Positions 24,789-34,237 are shown, counted from the first letter of the stretch. The stretch is 36,557 nucleotides of DNA from an uncultured Saprospiraceae bacterium (GCA_938008185.1 CALLLR010000112.1:1-36557); one strand, 5' to 3'. The notes: a model not told the origin generated them from the sequence alone. A program made the numbers and translations.

Positions 24789-25657
24789 GTTTCAAATTTT
24801 TGGAGATAGTTTTTATCCTCAAAGATGAGTAAAAAATTATTCTGAAATGACGCGTAAGCACGGGGATCGTCTGCTCCCGAACCGCCAACCGAAATTTTCA
24901 TCGTAGTCGTCATACCGTTATTAATATTAAATATTTTTAAATCTACAAATCCTTTTGCGACCGAGAAAGGTTCACCAAATCTTTCTTTTTGCTCATAGTT
25001 TACCTGCTCTTTTACCATACAAACGCATTTAAGTGAACCAGGTAAAGATAATCTCTCTAACCTATCAGCACCCTGGGTCCAAAAGTCGTTTTTATTAAAC
25101 CCCGAGCGAAAGAAAGATGTGGTAGACTGATGGTTCGCACCGGTTAACAATTCATTGACTAGTAAAGAGGTCCCTTGAGTTTTATCAATATCAACAATGG
25201 CAATGTTCCCGGGAAAATTACTGTTAAATAATTTAGGAGCGGCGGCTGAAATGGATACTTTGTTGGTTTGGAACTCAGAAGGAACTGACTTTTGCGGTTG
25301 ATCGGCCGTGGGCTCTTTTACCGCAGGCGGATGCGCTGTATTTGGTTTGAAATTGTCAGGCTTGACACCAGGGTTTGACGATTTCTTTGGATCATGAGTG
25401 ATAATAGGCTTTGCTACTGGTAAATCCACTTCGCTAATAGGGTAGGGCATTTCCTCGATATCCACTCCCTGTGGAGCAGGTACTATTGGGGCAGCGTCTT
25501 CGTGAGGTGGTATAGATTTGGTATGTCCTTGCTCAGCTAGCGGTGGGTCTGGCTTGGAAATTACAGACTCCAGATAAATTCCAAGAAGCGGCAGTATACC
25601 AGCAATAATTGCTGCAATGATAGCATACTTGCCAGCAATATGTGGATTTTCCGACAT
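24776..25657 (-). CDS. Inner-membrane-anchored protein with proline-rich linker and LpoB/CsgG-like C-terminus
   Basis: 293 residues. One transmembrane helix (about 11-33; YAIIAAIIAGILPLLGIYLE) near a short cytoplasmic N-terminus, then a Pro-rich disordered stretch (about 36-130) and a globular region (about 145-293). The latter begins NIAIVDIDKTQGTSLLVNEL and contains LPGSLKCVCMVKEQV, KGFVDLKIFNINNGMTTTMK and DPRAYASFQNN. That strand/helix order resembles CsgG/LpoB-type domains, but this is inference from pattern, not a firm homology. First gene of the three-gene operon; its end overlaps the next start by 13 bp. It could span the periplasm to reach the two exported paralogues. Confidence 0.7.
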   Translation of the reverse strand: MSENPHIAGKYAIIAAIIAGILPLLGIYLESVISKPDPPLAEQGHTKSIPPHEDAAPIVPAPQGVDIEEMPYPISEVDLPVAKPIITHDPKKSSNPGVKPDNFKPNTAHPPAVKEPTADQPQKSVPSEFQTNKVSISAAAPKLFNSNFPGNIAIVDIDKTQGTSLLVNELLTGANHQSTTSFFRSGFNKNDFWTQGADRLERLSLPGSLKCVCMVKEQVNYEQKERFGEPFSVAKGFVDLKIFNINNGMTTTMKISVGGSGADDPRAYASFQNNFLLIFEDKNYLQKFETCKK

Positions 25658-25680
25658 AGGATTGTTTTCGTTTTAGTTTA

Positions 25681-25688
25681 CAAAAGTA
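25681..25688 (-). promoter_or_regulatory. candidate promoter of the three-gene FlgO-like operon
   Basis: On the minus strand this is TACTTTTG, an exact TAnnTTTG -7 box, 23 bp before the ATG at 25657. No clear TTTG -33 element is visible. Confidence 0.4.
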
Positions 25689-25908
25689 GACTGAAATATT
25701 GGTGGATAGAAGAAATATTTGCTTGGGTAATTCTATTTTAAGTCTGCAAAATAGAACAAAATAGTAAATTAACAAAACAAGTCCATTATTATTTTACTAA
25801 AAACAGTCAATGACTTATTACGATGCATTAATGATCTATCACCTTTTTTTAATTCCCGCAACTCCCGTGCCCGCATTGGCATTGAATCAATGATCCCAAA
25901 TAAGTCCA

Positions 25909-27465
25909 CTAACTCATATCCAGCTGCTCCAATTCCCCAAATCGAGGATACTCAGGAAAAGCAATTTTCCCGGCCCCCAATGCTTTATAAAACAACGTAT
26001 CTTCTTTTAACTGGTAATGACACAACGCCTGGTTATAAAAGGTATCCGCTTTAGTACCAAAACTATCCACAGAATACTGAAAATGGGTTAAAGCCTCGGC
26101 ATAAAAGCCAAGATCGTAAAATAAACCGCCCAGCTCGTAGGCCAGATCAAGCGGTTCGTTAATATTGAAATACAACTCCCAAATCTGGTGCAGGGTCTGG
26201 GCAATTCTTTTACGTTCGTTGAAGGAGATGGTTTTTGTAACGTGCTTGAGGCGGGGAAGTAATTTTATAAAAAAAGTGGCATCGTAGGCACTCAGCCGGT
26301 AGAGCGCAATCATTTCGGTAAGTTTGAGGCGACTTATGTTAAAGTAGGCCATCCGTTTGATACTGTTGAAATCGTCGGGACCGAAGTTATTAACGAACTG
26401 TTCGTACGCGGCGTGGGTTTCGGAGTAGGTATTGCTTTCTGGTAAAAACAATAGACAGCCAATCTCCAGGTGAAAATTTGAAAAGCTTGGAAAAAGCGCT
26501 TTGCCGCCCTGATTTTCACAATATAAGTTAAATGCGTGGTAGTTCACCCAAAATGAAAAGCTGCCGTGGGTTACAATATCTGGTTCCGGCTTATTCATGA
26601 TATCCCGAGCTGTGTGAAACCCTTTATCCATCGTTAGTAATACCAATCCCTTTTTAGAAAAATTTCTTAGATTACGGATACACTTTATGGCTTTTTCGGG
26701 AAAAAATAAGTAAGATTTTTTTAATAAATCTCGGTAATTTTCCAGCATTTCATTCAAAACCTGGTCCTCATAAAACGGGGAGGACTGTGCGGTTTTGTGG
26801 TAAGCAATTTCCATATTTTTTATCTGCTCCTGAGCGGTCGCTTCTTTTGGGTTTTCTTTGGATTTAATAGTGACCGAGCAATTAGAAATTGTTTTATTTT
26901 CAATATAAAAAAGGTCATTGGCCAGAGAATCAAAGAAATAATTTCCAATGGCCACCATCGGTTGTTGTAACGCCCCGGGATTAATGGTCCGCTGTGATTT
27001 TCGCAAAATTATTTCCTGACTTTCGGACGCATTAAAATAAGCCGTTTCTAAAATACCGCTTTGAAAATACCGCTGCAATTGTGGATGATCATCGAAGAAG
27101 CTAAGATTATCTTCTACAATATCACTAAGGATGTAACAATATTTTGCGAATTTTACATCTGTATTGTCGAGTAGTTTTTCCAAATGGGATAAAATATGAA
27201 AGGCCAGTCTGCCGTGGCCAGCGCCCATTTCCAGAATATAAACGGGTTCATCCCCGTTATTTTTTAAAGCCGTATCTTTTAAAATACCAAAAAGAAGCTC
27301 CGCGTAGGTTTTTCCAACTTTAGAATTACTCGTCATATGGTGAGGAACGATATCATCACTCCACGCTTCTATTCCATTTTCGTGATAAAAATCTCGGTTT
27401 AATTGCCAGATAAGACTTTTTGAAAATAACTGATTGGATTCGAGGGTAAAATAATCGGCAGGCAT
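25909..27465 (-). CDS. SAM-dependent methyltransferase (MidA-like) with TPR-like C-terminus
   Basis: 518 residues, cytoplasmic. YILEMGAGHGRLAFHILSHL (about 75-94) is a clear SAM-binding motif I, and VAIGNYFFDSLANDLFYIEN matches the 'N-E-x-x-D-A-L/P' region of MidA/NDUFAF7-type methyltransferases (PF02636), with N-Y-F-F-D-S in its place. GLVLLTMDKGF and THGSFSFWVNYHAFNLY follow the same fold. The last ~130 residues form helical pairs with TPR-like spacing (LAYELGGLFYDLGFYAEALTHFQ; FYNQALCHYQLKEDTLFYKAL). Known relatives modify an Arg of a respiratory complex I subunit; the target here is unknown. Monocistronic. Confidence 0.75.
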   Translation of the reverse strand: MPADYFTLESNQLFSKSLIWQLNRDFYHENGIEAWSDDIVPHHMTSNSKVGKTYAELLFGILKDTALKNNGDEPVYILEMGAGHGRLAFHILSHLEKLLDNTDVKFAKYCYILSDIVEDNLSFFDDHPQLQRYFQSGILETAYFNASESQEIILRKSQRTINPGALQQPMVAIGNYFFDSLANDLFYIENKTISNCSVTIKSKENPKEATAQEQIKNMEIAYHKTAQSSPFYEDQVLNEMLENYRDLLKKSYLFFPEKAIKCIRNLRNFSKKGLVLLTMDKGFHTARDIMNKPEPDIVTHGSFSFWVNYHAFNLYCENQGGKALFPSFSNFHLEIGCLLFLPESNTYSETHAAYEQFVNNFGPDDFNSIKRMAYFNISRLKLTEMIALYRLSAYDATFFIKLLPRLKHVTKTISFNERKRIAQTLHQIWELYFNINEPLDLAYELGGLFYDLGFYAEALTHFQYSVDSFGTKADTFYNQALCHYQLKEDTLFYKALGAGKIAFPEYPRFGELEQLDMS

Positions 27466-27689
27466 AGCGAAAGCTTTTTAGAGTGAATAAATCATCTTCA
27501 AACTTGTAAGCTCCTACTGGGTTTTGAATAGAAGATCCATTCGTAAAAACTAGCGAATTCAAATAAGACCCCTAAAATACGCTAATTTGCTGACTATCAG
27601 TTGATTTAATGAGAATGCTACCTGTCAGAAGACTTAATAATCTCTTTGATTGTTTTCCTGCTTTTGACACATTTGGTCGTACTGTTTCC

Positions 27690-28451
27690 TTATTTTACAA
27701 AACACAAATTTTCTTTATCCGATAAATTTTCGTCGTAGACGTATCCGTTCACTTCCAGCCCGTAAAGTCCATTTACAGACTTTATTTTATTTTTTACAAT
27801 TAAATTCGTCATCGCACCACGAGCCTTCTTGGCGTTAAAGGCAATGACTTTTAATTTACCGTCCCGATTTTCTTTAAAATGAATATTGACCAACGGACCT
27901 TCCAGGCGGTTTTTTTGCACAGACTTCATGTATTCCTGCGACGCAAGATTTAAAAAAACAGTGGATTTGGAATTTTTAAAATCATCGTTCAGTAAGTCTG
28001 TAATCCGATTGTCCCAGAATTCGTAAAGGTTTTTTAGTTGACCAGTTTTTAATTTAGTACCCATTTCAAGGCGATAAGGCTGCATCAGATCGAGTGGCTT
28101 TAAAAGCCCATACAGGCCAGAAAGAATCCGAACATGTTTTTGGGAAAATTTAAGATCTGTTTTAGAAAAACCATCCGCGTCTAATCCGGTGTAGACATCT
28201 CCTTTAAAAGCAAGAATGGCGGGCTTGGCATTTTTTTCGGTAAATGGTGTGGTAAAAGAATTAAAACGTTCAACATTTAGCGTTGCAATATTATCACTGA
28301 CTTTCATCAGTTTTTTTAGATCACCCGCCTTTTTTTTCTTAAGCGTTCCAACCAGTTTTTCACTTTGATCCAACAAACGGGGTTGGGTAGCATCAGGATG
28401 GTTTACGGGACTAAAGTCTAACGTTTTTGCGGGAGAAAGCAGAATAATCAT
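27690..28451 (-). CDS. yaaA: Peroxide stress protein YaaA (UPF0246)
   Basis: 253 residues from ATG 28451, where the family-typical MIILLSPAKTLDF begins; an in-frame ATG 66 bp upstream adds unrelated sequence. Other family motifs are LMKVSDNIATLNVERF, AILAFKGDVYTGLDADGF, VRILSGLYGLLKPLDLMQPYRLEMG, VFLNLASQEYMKSV and the basic FNAKKARGAMTNLIVKNKI. YaaA limits free iron and DNA damage during peroxide stress in E. coli and has a DNA-binding helix-hairpin-helix fold. Stand-alone gene. Confidence 0.95.
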   Translation of the reverse strand: MIILLSPAKTLDFSPVNHPDATQPRLLDQSEKLVGTLKKKKAGDLKKLMKVSDNIATLNVERFNSFTTPFTEKNAKPAILAFKGDVYTGLDADGFSKTDLKFSQKHVRILSGLYGLLKPLDLMQPYRLEMGTKLKTGQLKNLYEFWDNRITDLLNDDFKNSKSTVFLNLASQEYMKSVQKNRLEGPLVNIHFKENRDGKLKVIAFNAKKARGAMTNLIVKNKIKSVNGLYGLEVNGYVYDENLSDKENLCFVK

Positions 28452-28665
28452 AAATAGTGGGTTATGGAAATTATAGGGGTTTAAGTATTTGTGAAATTTT
28501 GACTGCAAATTTAACAAAAAAGAACTCGAAAAAGTTGAGGGGATTAAAAAGAGACTCGAAATTGATTTTTCTCAATGCTTATGTTTACCATATCCGTTCG
28601 TGCTCCAGCCAGAAAATTAAAGGTAATAAATTTTATGGAAAAGTTAGGCTGGGTCTTTTGTGAAA

Positions 28666-31600
28666 TTAAGCTTTGAGCATCTTTTCTGTCTGTATTTTTT
28701 CAACAGGATTCAGCTGCTTGGAAACGGTAAAGTGAAACGTAGTTCCTTGTCCTGCTACGGATTCCACCCAGATTTTTCCCTGATGGCGATGAATTATTTT
28801 CTGACAAAGTGCCAGTCCGATTCCTGTTCCCGGGTAATCACTCTTATTATGTAACCGTCGGAAGATTTCGAATATTTTTTCCTGGTATTTCTCCTCAATC
28901 CCAATACCATTATCTTTAACGGAAAAATGCCAAAATCCATCATCCGCCGTAGAAAGATTTGAGATGGTGATGAGTGGCGTTTTACTTTCATTAAATTTGA
29001 TGGCATTACTAATAAGATTAAAAAAGACCATTTCAATTTGCATTTTTTCGCAAATTATTTCTGGCATTTTTTCGATTTTAAAGTTGACCTTTTTTTCATC
29101 AATTCTTTCAGAAAGGTCATGTAGTTTAGTTTCAATTACCTCATTTAAATCTGTTAATTTAAAATTGATGGCTTTTTGACTTACTTTAGAGAAAATCAAA
29201 ACGTTTTTAATCTGTTCGGACATACGTTGTACGCCATCCACTGCAAAATCGATGTATTGAAAAGCTTCTTCGTCAAAATGTTTTTGGTATCTTCTGCGCA
29301 AAAGCCCAATAAAGCTACCGACAACCCTTAGTGGTTCCTGAAGATCGTGAGAGGCAATGTAGGCAAATTGTTCCAGGTCACTATTGGATCTTTGTAAATC
29401 TTCGTTTGAATCCAACAGTTTTTTGGTTCTTTTTGCAATCTCCACTTCGAGTTGGTCGTTGCGATCCTTGATGTTTTTGAGTAGATTTTTTACTTCCCCA
29501 TTTTTTTCTTCCAGTTCTTTGGTACGATGTTCTACCAGCATTTCCATGTGTTGATCTCTTAACTTTAGGGTGGCTTCGACCTCTTTACGATGAGCTATTT
29601 CCTGATTAAGGATTTTGTTATATTCCTGTAAAGCTTTATTTCGTTTATTAATATTTTGAGTGTAAATTTTTATGGCAAAAAAGAGACACCCAGAAATCAG
29701 CAGCACGGAACAGATGATAAACCACCAGGTTTCCCAGAAAGCAGGACGTTTAATTATTTTCAGAGAAGCACCCGAGTTATTCCATAATCCATCATTGTTG
29801 GCAGCTTTTACTTTAAAAGTATAGGTACCATGGCTTAGATTCGTATATACTGCACTGGTTTTTTCGGTTGGGTAGTTCCATTTATCGTCAAAACCTTCCA
29901 GCATGAAAGCGTATTGATTTTTCTCCGGACGATTGTAATTTAAGGCGGCAAATTCCAGGGAAAGATAATATTCGTTGTGTTCCATCACGATTTCTGAGGC
30001 GTACGTTCCAGTCTCATGTATGGTTCCATTAGGGCTCATTTTACGAATATCTGTGATATAAACAGGCGGAGGAATTGCGTTGCTGACTAGATTAGCGGGG
30101 TGAAAACGGGTGACTCCTTGTCGACTTGCAAAGTAAAGGTATCCTTTATCATCATGGTAGCTGGAACCGCTCTGATATAGGACTTTTCCCAGTCCGTCTT
30201 TTTGATCATAATTATTAAATTCTCTCGTATGGGGGTTAAAGAAAATAATCCCCTCGGTGGTACTTGCCCAGATATTTCCGTCAGCGGTTTTTTCCATACT
30301 TTGAATACTTTTCTTATAAGTATTCCTGCTGTAATTTCTAAATGTTTTTTCGGTTAAATCGTATCCGCTAATGCCCGTGTTGCTACCTATAAATAAGGTT
30401 CCATTTACTTCTATCAGCGAAATAATTCGATTTGATGGGATACTGGTCTCCGGCTGATCAGGATTATGTTTAAATGATACGAATTTCATTTTTCCTGGGG
30501 TGTAATCAATCACCTTGTTTAATCCTTGATAAGAGGTGACCCAAATATCCCCGTTACTATCCTGATAAATCTGATTTATAGAATCATCACTGATCGAAGT
30601 TGAGTCTTTTTGGTTGTGAACATATTTTGTAACTGTTCCCCTTTGCTGGTTGTACACGTAAAGGCCTGTCAGGGTTCCTACCCAAATCCGGTTTTGTCGA
30701 TCACAAAAAATAGATCTAATAAATCGAAAACCTGTTCTTTTATTCAAGTCATCAGGCAGAGCAAATATTTTTGATTGATTGGTTTTCATGTTTAGGGAAA
30801 TAATCCCTTTTCTGGTTCCAATATAGAGATATTCGTCATCTGGACTGTGTAACGTGTGCACGTAATTACCTTCTTTAAGTCCATCTTTTAGTTTAAACAG
30901 GGTTTGCTGATTGCTTTTTATGTCATAATTCAGAATACCGCTGTCACCAAAACCAAACCAAATCACTCCTTTTTTATCAACGTATAAATTTTGGTTATTG
31001 GGTGTTTTTGAAATATCATCTACCATCTCAAATATCTCAAATTGATTGGTATACCAATTATACTGACTTACTCCAGAGTAGGTGCCAAACCATAGTAATC
31101 CTTGATTGTCCTCAAAAATTGTTGTTACATTGTTATTTGGAATAGAGGTTGACTTATCTGGATTATGTGTGTATACCTTAAATTTTAAATCAGGTTTTTG
31201 CGCATCATTTTTAAACGCTATATTAAGTTCTTTGCTGGAAATAAAATTCAATCCATTTATCGTTGCTATCCAGAGATTCCCTTTTACGTCCTGATAAATA
31301 TCCTCCATATGATTGGTTGAAATATTTTGGTTATGGGATCTCTTATCAGATTTATATTGATGAAATGTAGGACATAAATTTTCATCACTTGTTTGCTTAG
31401 CCCGGTCTTCGGATAGGTGCATCAAAAACAATCCGGCACCTCTGGAACCAATCCAATAGCGATCCTTACGGTCTTGATAGATTTTCCAAATATTTTTGGC
31501 ACTCGGTTCTTTTGATAGATGAAATTGGCGAAATCTGGCTTTTGTAAGATCATCATTTTCGGGCACCATCAATAAATTTATTCCACCTCCCCAGGTTCCT

Positions 31601-32202
31601 ACCCAAATTCTCTCATTGTTATCTATCAAAATACTTAGTACTGCTTTACCCTTGATGGAATTTGGATTCTCACTTTGTAAATAACGAATAAACTTTTCGG
31701 TTTTGGGATCAAAAACATTCAAACCATTTTCGGTTCCTACCCAAATTCTTCCTTTTTTATCTTCGGTAATGACCAATATTTCATCATTACTAATACTCTG
31801 AGGGTTGTTTTTATCGAATCGGTAGGTTTTCCAGGAACCACTCGGTTCGTGAAATTTTGTCAATCCTCCCAGTCGTGTACCGATCCATAAATTTTTTTTA
31901 CTATCCAAAAATAAGGACCGGATATTACTGTTTTCTAATCCACCCTCAATTACTGGTTGATTTGCCCGATAAATTTTTACAACATTTTTTCCTTCGTATC
32001 TACACAAACCATTAGTGGTTCCAAACCACAAAAATCCCAAGTCATCCTTAACAACTGAGGTTATTGTATTTTCTGGAAGACCATTGGTATTATCAATGGT
32101 GGTAAAACGAATATCGTTTGTTATTTGACTCTGGAGTGGTGTACTTGTCAGAATTAGACAAAAAAATATGAAATAGAAAATATCGGAAAACAAAGGCTTC
32201 AT
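28666..32202 (-). CDS. Reg_prop sensor histidine kinase
   Basis: 1178 residues. A signal peptide (about 1-26) leads to 14 'two-component regulator propeller' blades, each with an LWFGT/IWVGT-type core (first LWFGTTNGL, last LYFASRQGV): two seven-bladed periplasmic propellers. A Y_Y_Y domain (about 750-815), one transmembrane helix (about 819-845), a coiled coil (about 850-935), HisKA with phospho-acceptor His952 in ASHDLQEPLR, and HATPase_c (N-box NLISNAIKFNES, DNGIGI, GTGIGLAL) follow. Many Bacteroidota relatives add a receiver and AraC output; this one stops after the kinase, so its response regulator is elsewhere. Ligand unknown, often polysaccharide-derived in such sensors. Confidence 0.95.
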   Translation of the reverse strand: MKPLFSDIFYFIFFCLILTSTPLQSQITNDIRFTTIDNTNGLPENTITSVVKDDLGFLWFGTTNGLCRYEGKNVVKIYRANQPVIEGGLENSNIRSLFLDSKKNLWIGTRLGGLTKFHEPSGSWKTYRFDKNNPQSISNDEILVITEDKKGRIWVGTENGLNVFDPKTEKFIRYLQSENPNSIKGKAVLSILIDNNERIWVGTWGGGINLLMVPENDDLTKARFRQFHLSKEPSAKNIWKIYQDRKDRYWIGSRGAGLFLMHLSEDRAKQTSDENLCPTFHQYKSDKRSHNQNISTNHMEDIYQDVKGNLWIATINGLNFISSKELNIAFKNDAQKPDLKFKVYTHNPDKSTSIPNNNVTTIFEDNQGLLWFGTYSGVSQYNWYTNQFEIFEMVDDISKTPNNQNLYVDKKGVIWFGFGDSGILNYDIKSNQQTLFKLKDGLKEGNYVHTLHSPDDEYLYIGTRKGIISLNMKTNQSKIFALPDDLNKRTGFRFIRSIFCDRQNRIWVGTLTGLYVYNQQRGTVTKYVHNQKDSTSISDDSINQIYQDSNGDIWVTSYQGLNKVIDYTPGKMKFVSFKHNPDQPETSIPSNRIISLIEVNGTLFIGSNTGISGYDLTEKTFRNYSRNTYKKSIQSMEKTADGNIWASTTEGIIFFNPHTREFNNYDQKDGLGKVLYQSGSSYHDDKGYLYFASRQGVTRFHPANLVSNAIPPPVYITDIRKMSPNGTIHETGTYASEIVMEHNEYYLSLEFAALNYNRPEKNQYAFMLEGFDDKWNYPTEKTSAVYTNLSHGTYTFKVKAANNDGLWNNSGASLKIIKRPAFWETWWFIICSVLLISGCLFFAIKIYTQNINKRNKALQEYNKILNQEIAHRKEVEATLKLRDQHMEMLVEHRTKELEEKNGEVKNLLKNIKDRNDQLEVEIAKRTKKLLDSNEDLQRSNSDLEQFAYIASHDLQEPLRVVGSFIGLLRRRYQKHFDEEAFQYIDFAVDGVQRMSEQIKNVLIFSKVSQKAINFKLTDLNEVIETKLHDLSERIDEKKVNFKIEKMPEIICEKMQIEMVFFNLISNAIKFNESKTPLITISNLSTADDGFWHFSVKDNGIGIEEKYQEKIFEIFRRLHNKSDYPGTGIGLALCQKIIHRHQGKIWVESVAGQGTTFHFTVSKQLNPVEKIQTEKMLKA

Positions 32203-32345
32203 TTAATTTACTCTTGTGCGTGAAAGTGGTACAAAAAAATAAAACATGATTCAATATTATTAATTCATAAAATTAAAACAGGTATCATACTCTATTTTCT
32301 TTAATGAAAGCTTGTTTACGTCGCGTGCAAAATAAGGTTGCAAAA

Positions 32346-32981
32346 TCAGAGAACAGTTAATTTAGAAAGAACTGTCGAAAACTCGGCCTGGATAGTGACG
32401 GTTTTATCTCTGGCGTACCAGAGGTGAAGCTGCTTGGACGTCTCTTCTTTAATTTCTTGTTTGAGCGAGGAATCTTCGGTGGCCTGGCCCTGCTTTTTAC
32501 CATTCATCACCAATGTCTGAGCCGGAGAAGGGCGTGGCCCCCAGTCTCCAAGTACTTCCAGCGTATTGGTATTAACTAAAATAACCTTAGGGATAGAGCG
32601 ACCACCGTTGGTCAAAAATTCATCCATCAAAGGTAGGTTTTTGTCCCGAAGGACCAATTTTAAATTAATCTGTTCATTTTCCTTGGCCATATGGTTTAAA
32701 ACCGGAATGATCTGCGCCGCGTCACCACACCAGCCTTCCGTAATGACCAGCCACGTTAACGGTTCATGGATTTTTTTCATAATCAACCGCGTAGCTTCCG
32801 TCAATCGGCCTTTTCGGTCTAAACGATTCATCCGGGCAATATTGAGGCTAGTGTAATTAAGCATTGCCATAGAATGATCACTTCCCGTGGCCTTATTTTC
32901 TGAAAATAGGCGATCAATTAGATTGCGATAGCCTTTGTAGGAATAGGCATTTTCGAGAATAGTTTTATCCAAATACATCAT
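32346..32981 (-). CDS. Thioredoxin-like protein (single-Cys WCGDA motif)
   Basis: 211 residues, no signal peptide. A helical N-terminus (1-75) leads to a thioredoxin fold: LTWLVITEGWCGDAAQIIPV, then LKLVLRDKNLPLMDEFLTNG and cis-Pro in GGRSIPKVILVN. It fits the Thioredoxin_9 group (PF14595). The active site has C-G-D-A instead of C-x-x-C, so only one cysteine remains and classical dithiol exchange is not possible. The first two codons are both ATG, and either could start. Stand-alone gene, role unknown. Confidence 0.82.
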   Translation of the reverse strand: MMYLDKTILENAYSYKGYRNLIDRLFSENKATGSDHSMAMLNYTSLNIARMNRLDRKGRLTEATRLIMKKIHEPLTWLVITEGWCGDAAQIIPVLNHMAKENEQINLKLVLRDKNLPLMDEFLTNGGRSIPKVILVNTNTLEVLGDWGPRPSPAQTLVMNGKKQGQATEDSSLKQEIKEETSKQLHLWYARDKTVTIQAEFSTVLSKLTVL

Positions 32982-33030
32982 ATGAGATATTTTATTTTAA
33001 TAAAAAAACACTACCAATTCTTTATTTAAA

Positions 33031-33062
33031 CAATTCAACGATTCAACAATTCAACAATTCAA
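33031..33062. repeat. four tandem CAATTCAA octamers
   Basis: CAATTCAA, CGATTCAA, CAATTCAA, CAATTCAA in direct succession, 30 bp 3' of the minus-strand helicase stop. The octamer is the same unit, in complement, that builds the hairpin arms at 23096-23133. Confidence 0.7.
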
Positions 33063-33091
33063 CAAGCGAAGCGTTTCAACACCACAACCTC

Positions 33092-34237
33092 TCAATACCC
33101 GTGCAAATCCAATAAACTGCTATCAATCAATTCCATCCAAAGCTTATTTTTTTTCAAAATCATTTTAAAGTGCGTTAGTTCTTCCGGACTAACAAAAGAA
33201 ATAGCCATTCCCACTTTTTTAGCTCTGCCCGTACGTCCAATGCGGTGGATGTAATCCTTGGGGGAGCGTGGCAATTCGTAATTGATCACACAAGGCAAAG
33301 CCGCAATATCAATTCCACGCGATAGCAGATCCGTGGAGACTAATATTGGAAGGGCACCATCCTTGAATTCTTGTAAAGCTTTTTTTCTGGCCGACTGACT
33401 TTTCTTTCCGTGAATGGCGGCTGCCCGAACCCCGTTTTTACGAAGTTTGTCTGCGATGTTATCCGCTCTGTATCCCGAAGAGGCAAAAACCAGAATTTGT
33501 GGATAAGCATTACTTTTTGCGAGGTAGCGCAGTAAGGGACCTTTCTTTTCGTTGGGAACTAAATAGCTGGATTGTTCGATGAGATCGAGGTCTATTTTCT
33601 CTTCTACCGATAAGTTGATGGTTACCGGATCGGTCATCATGATCAGGCGCAACCCATCCAGATCCGGACTTAACGTCGCGGAAAAAAGGAGGTTTTGTCG
33701 TTGATCGGGAAGCAAAGATAAGATGCGATTCATTTCTTCTTTAAATCCCAGATTAAGCATTTTATCCGCTTCGTCGAGCACCAGGATTTTGACGGCTGAT
33801 AGTTGCAATGCTTTTGAGTCTGTCAAATCGAGTAATCGCCCCGGCGTGGCAACCAAAACTTGTACGCCGTTCATGCCCATCATTTGGGGATTGATCGAAA
33901 CACCTCCGTAAACGGTAACCACTTTGACCGGATGGGGTAACACTTTACTGAAAAGTTGAAATACGCCGCCAACCTGGATGGCCAGTTCTCGGGTAGGTAC
34001 GACGACCAGAACTTGTGGTTGACGATTTACGGGAGGTGGAATTTTCTGTAGGTTTACCAGGATTGGCAAAGCAAAACTGGCGGTTTTTCCCGAACCCGTT
34101 TTAGCAATTCCCAAAATATCTTTCTGCTTAAGAATGGCCGGAATGGCTTCTTGCTGAATGGGGTAGGGTTGTTGATAACCTTCGTCTGCCAGGGCATCAA
34201 CGAGGGTTTGTGGTAATCCTAATTTGGTAAAGGTCAT
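33092..34237 (-). CDS. DEAD-box ATP-dependent RNA helicase (RhlE-like)
   Basis: 381 residues from ATG 34237; a TTG-started extension of eight codons is less likely. All core motifs are present in order: Q-motif YPIQQEAIP (25-33), AKTGSGKT (45-52), PTRELA, TPGRLLDL, DEAD (155-158), SAT, VSTDLLSRGIDIAALPCVINYELP and HRIGRTGRA. It ends right after the second RecA domain, with only a short tail, like a minimal RhlE-type helicase. Expected role: RNA unwinding in ribosome assembly or mRNA turnover. Stand-alone, with octamer repeats at its 3' side. Confidence 0.95.
   Translation of the reverse strand: MTFTKLGLPQTLVDALADEGYQQPYPIQQEAIPAILKQKDILGIAKTGSGKTASFALPILVNLQKIPPPVNRQPQVLVVVPTRELAIQVGGVFQLFSKVLPHPVKVVTVYGGVSINPQMMGMNGVQVLVATPGRLLDLTDSKALQLSAVKILVLDEADKMLNLGFKEEMNRILSLLPDQRQNLLFSATLSPDLDGLRLIMMTDPVTINLSVEEKIDLDLIEQSSYLVPNEKKGPLLRYLAKSNAYPQILVFASSGYRADNIADKLRKNGVRAAAIHGKKSQSARKKALQEFKDGALPILVSTDLLSRGIDIAALPCVINYELPRSPKDYIHRIGRTGRAKKVGMAISFVSPEELTHFKMILKKNKLWMELIDSSLLDLHGY

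Noticed and set aside
28457-28663. Plus-strand ORF between yaaA and the sensor kinase
   Set aside because: Overlaps the yaaA start antisense and has no protein-like composition.
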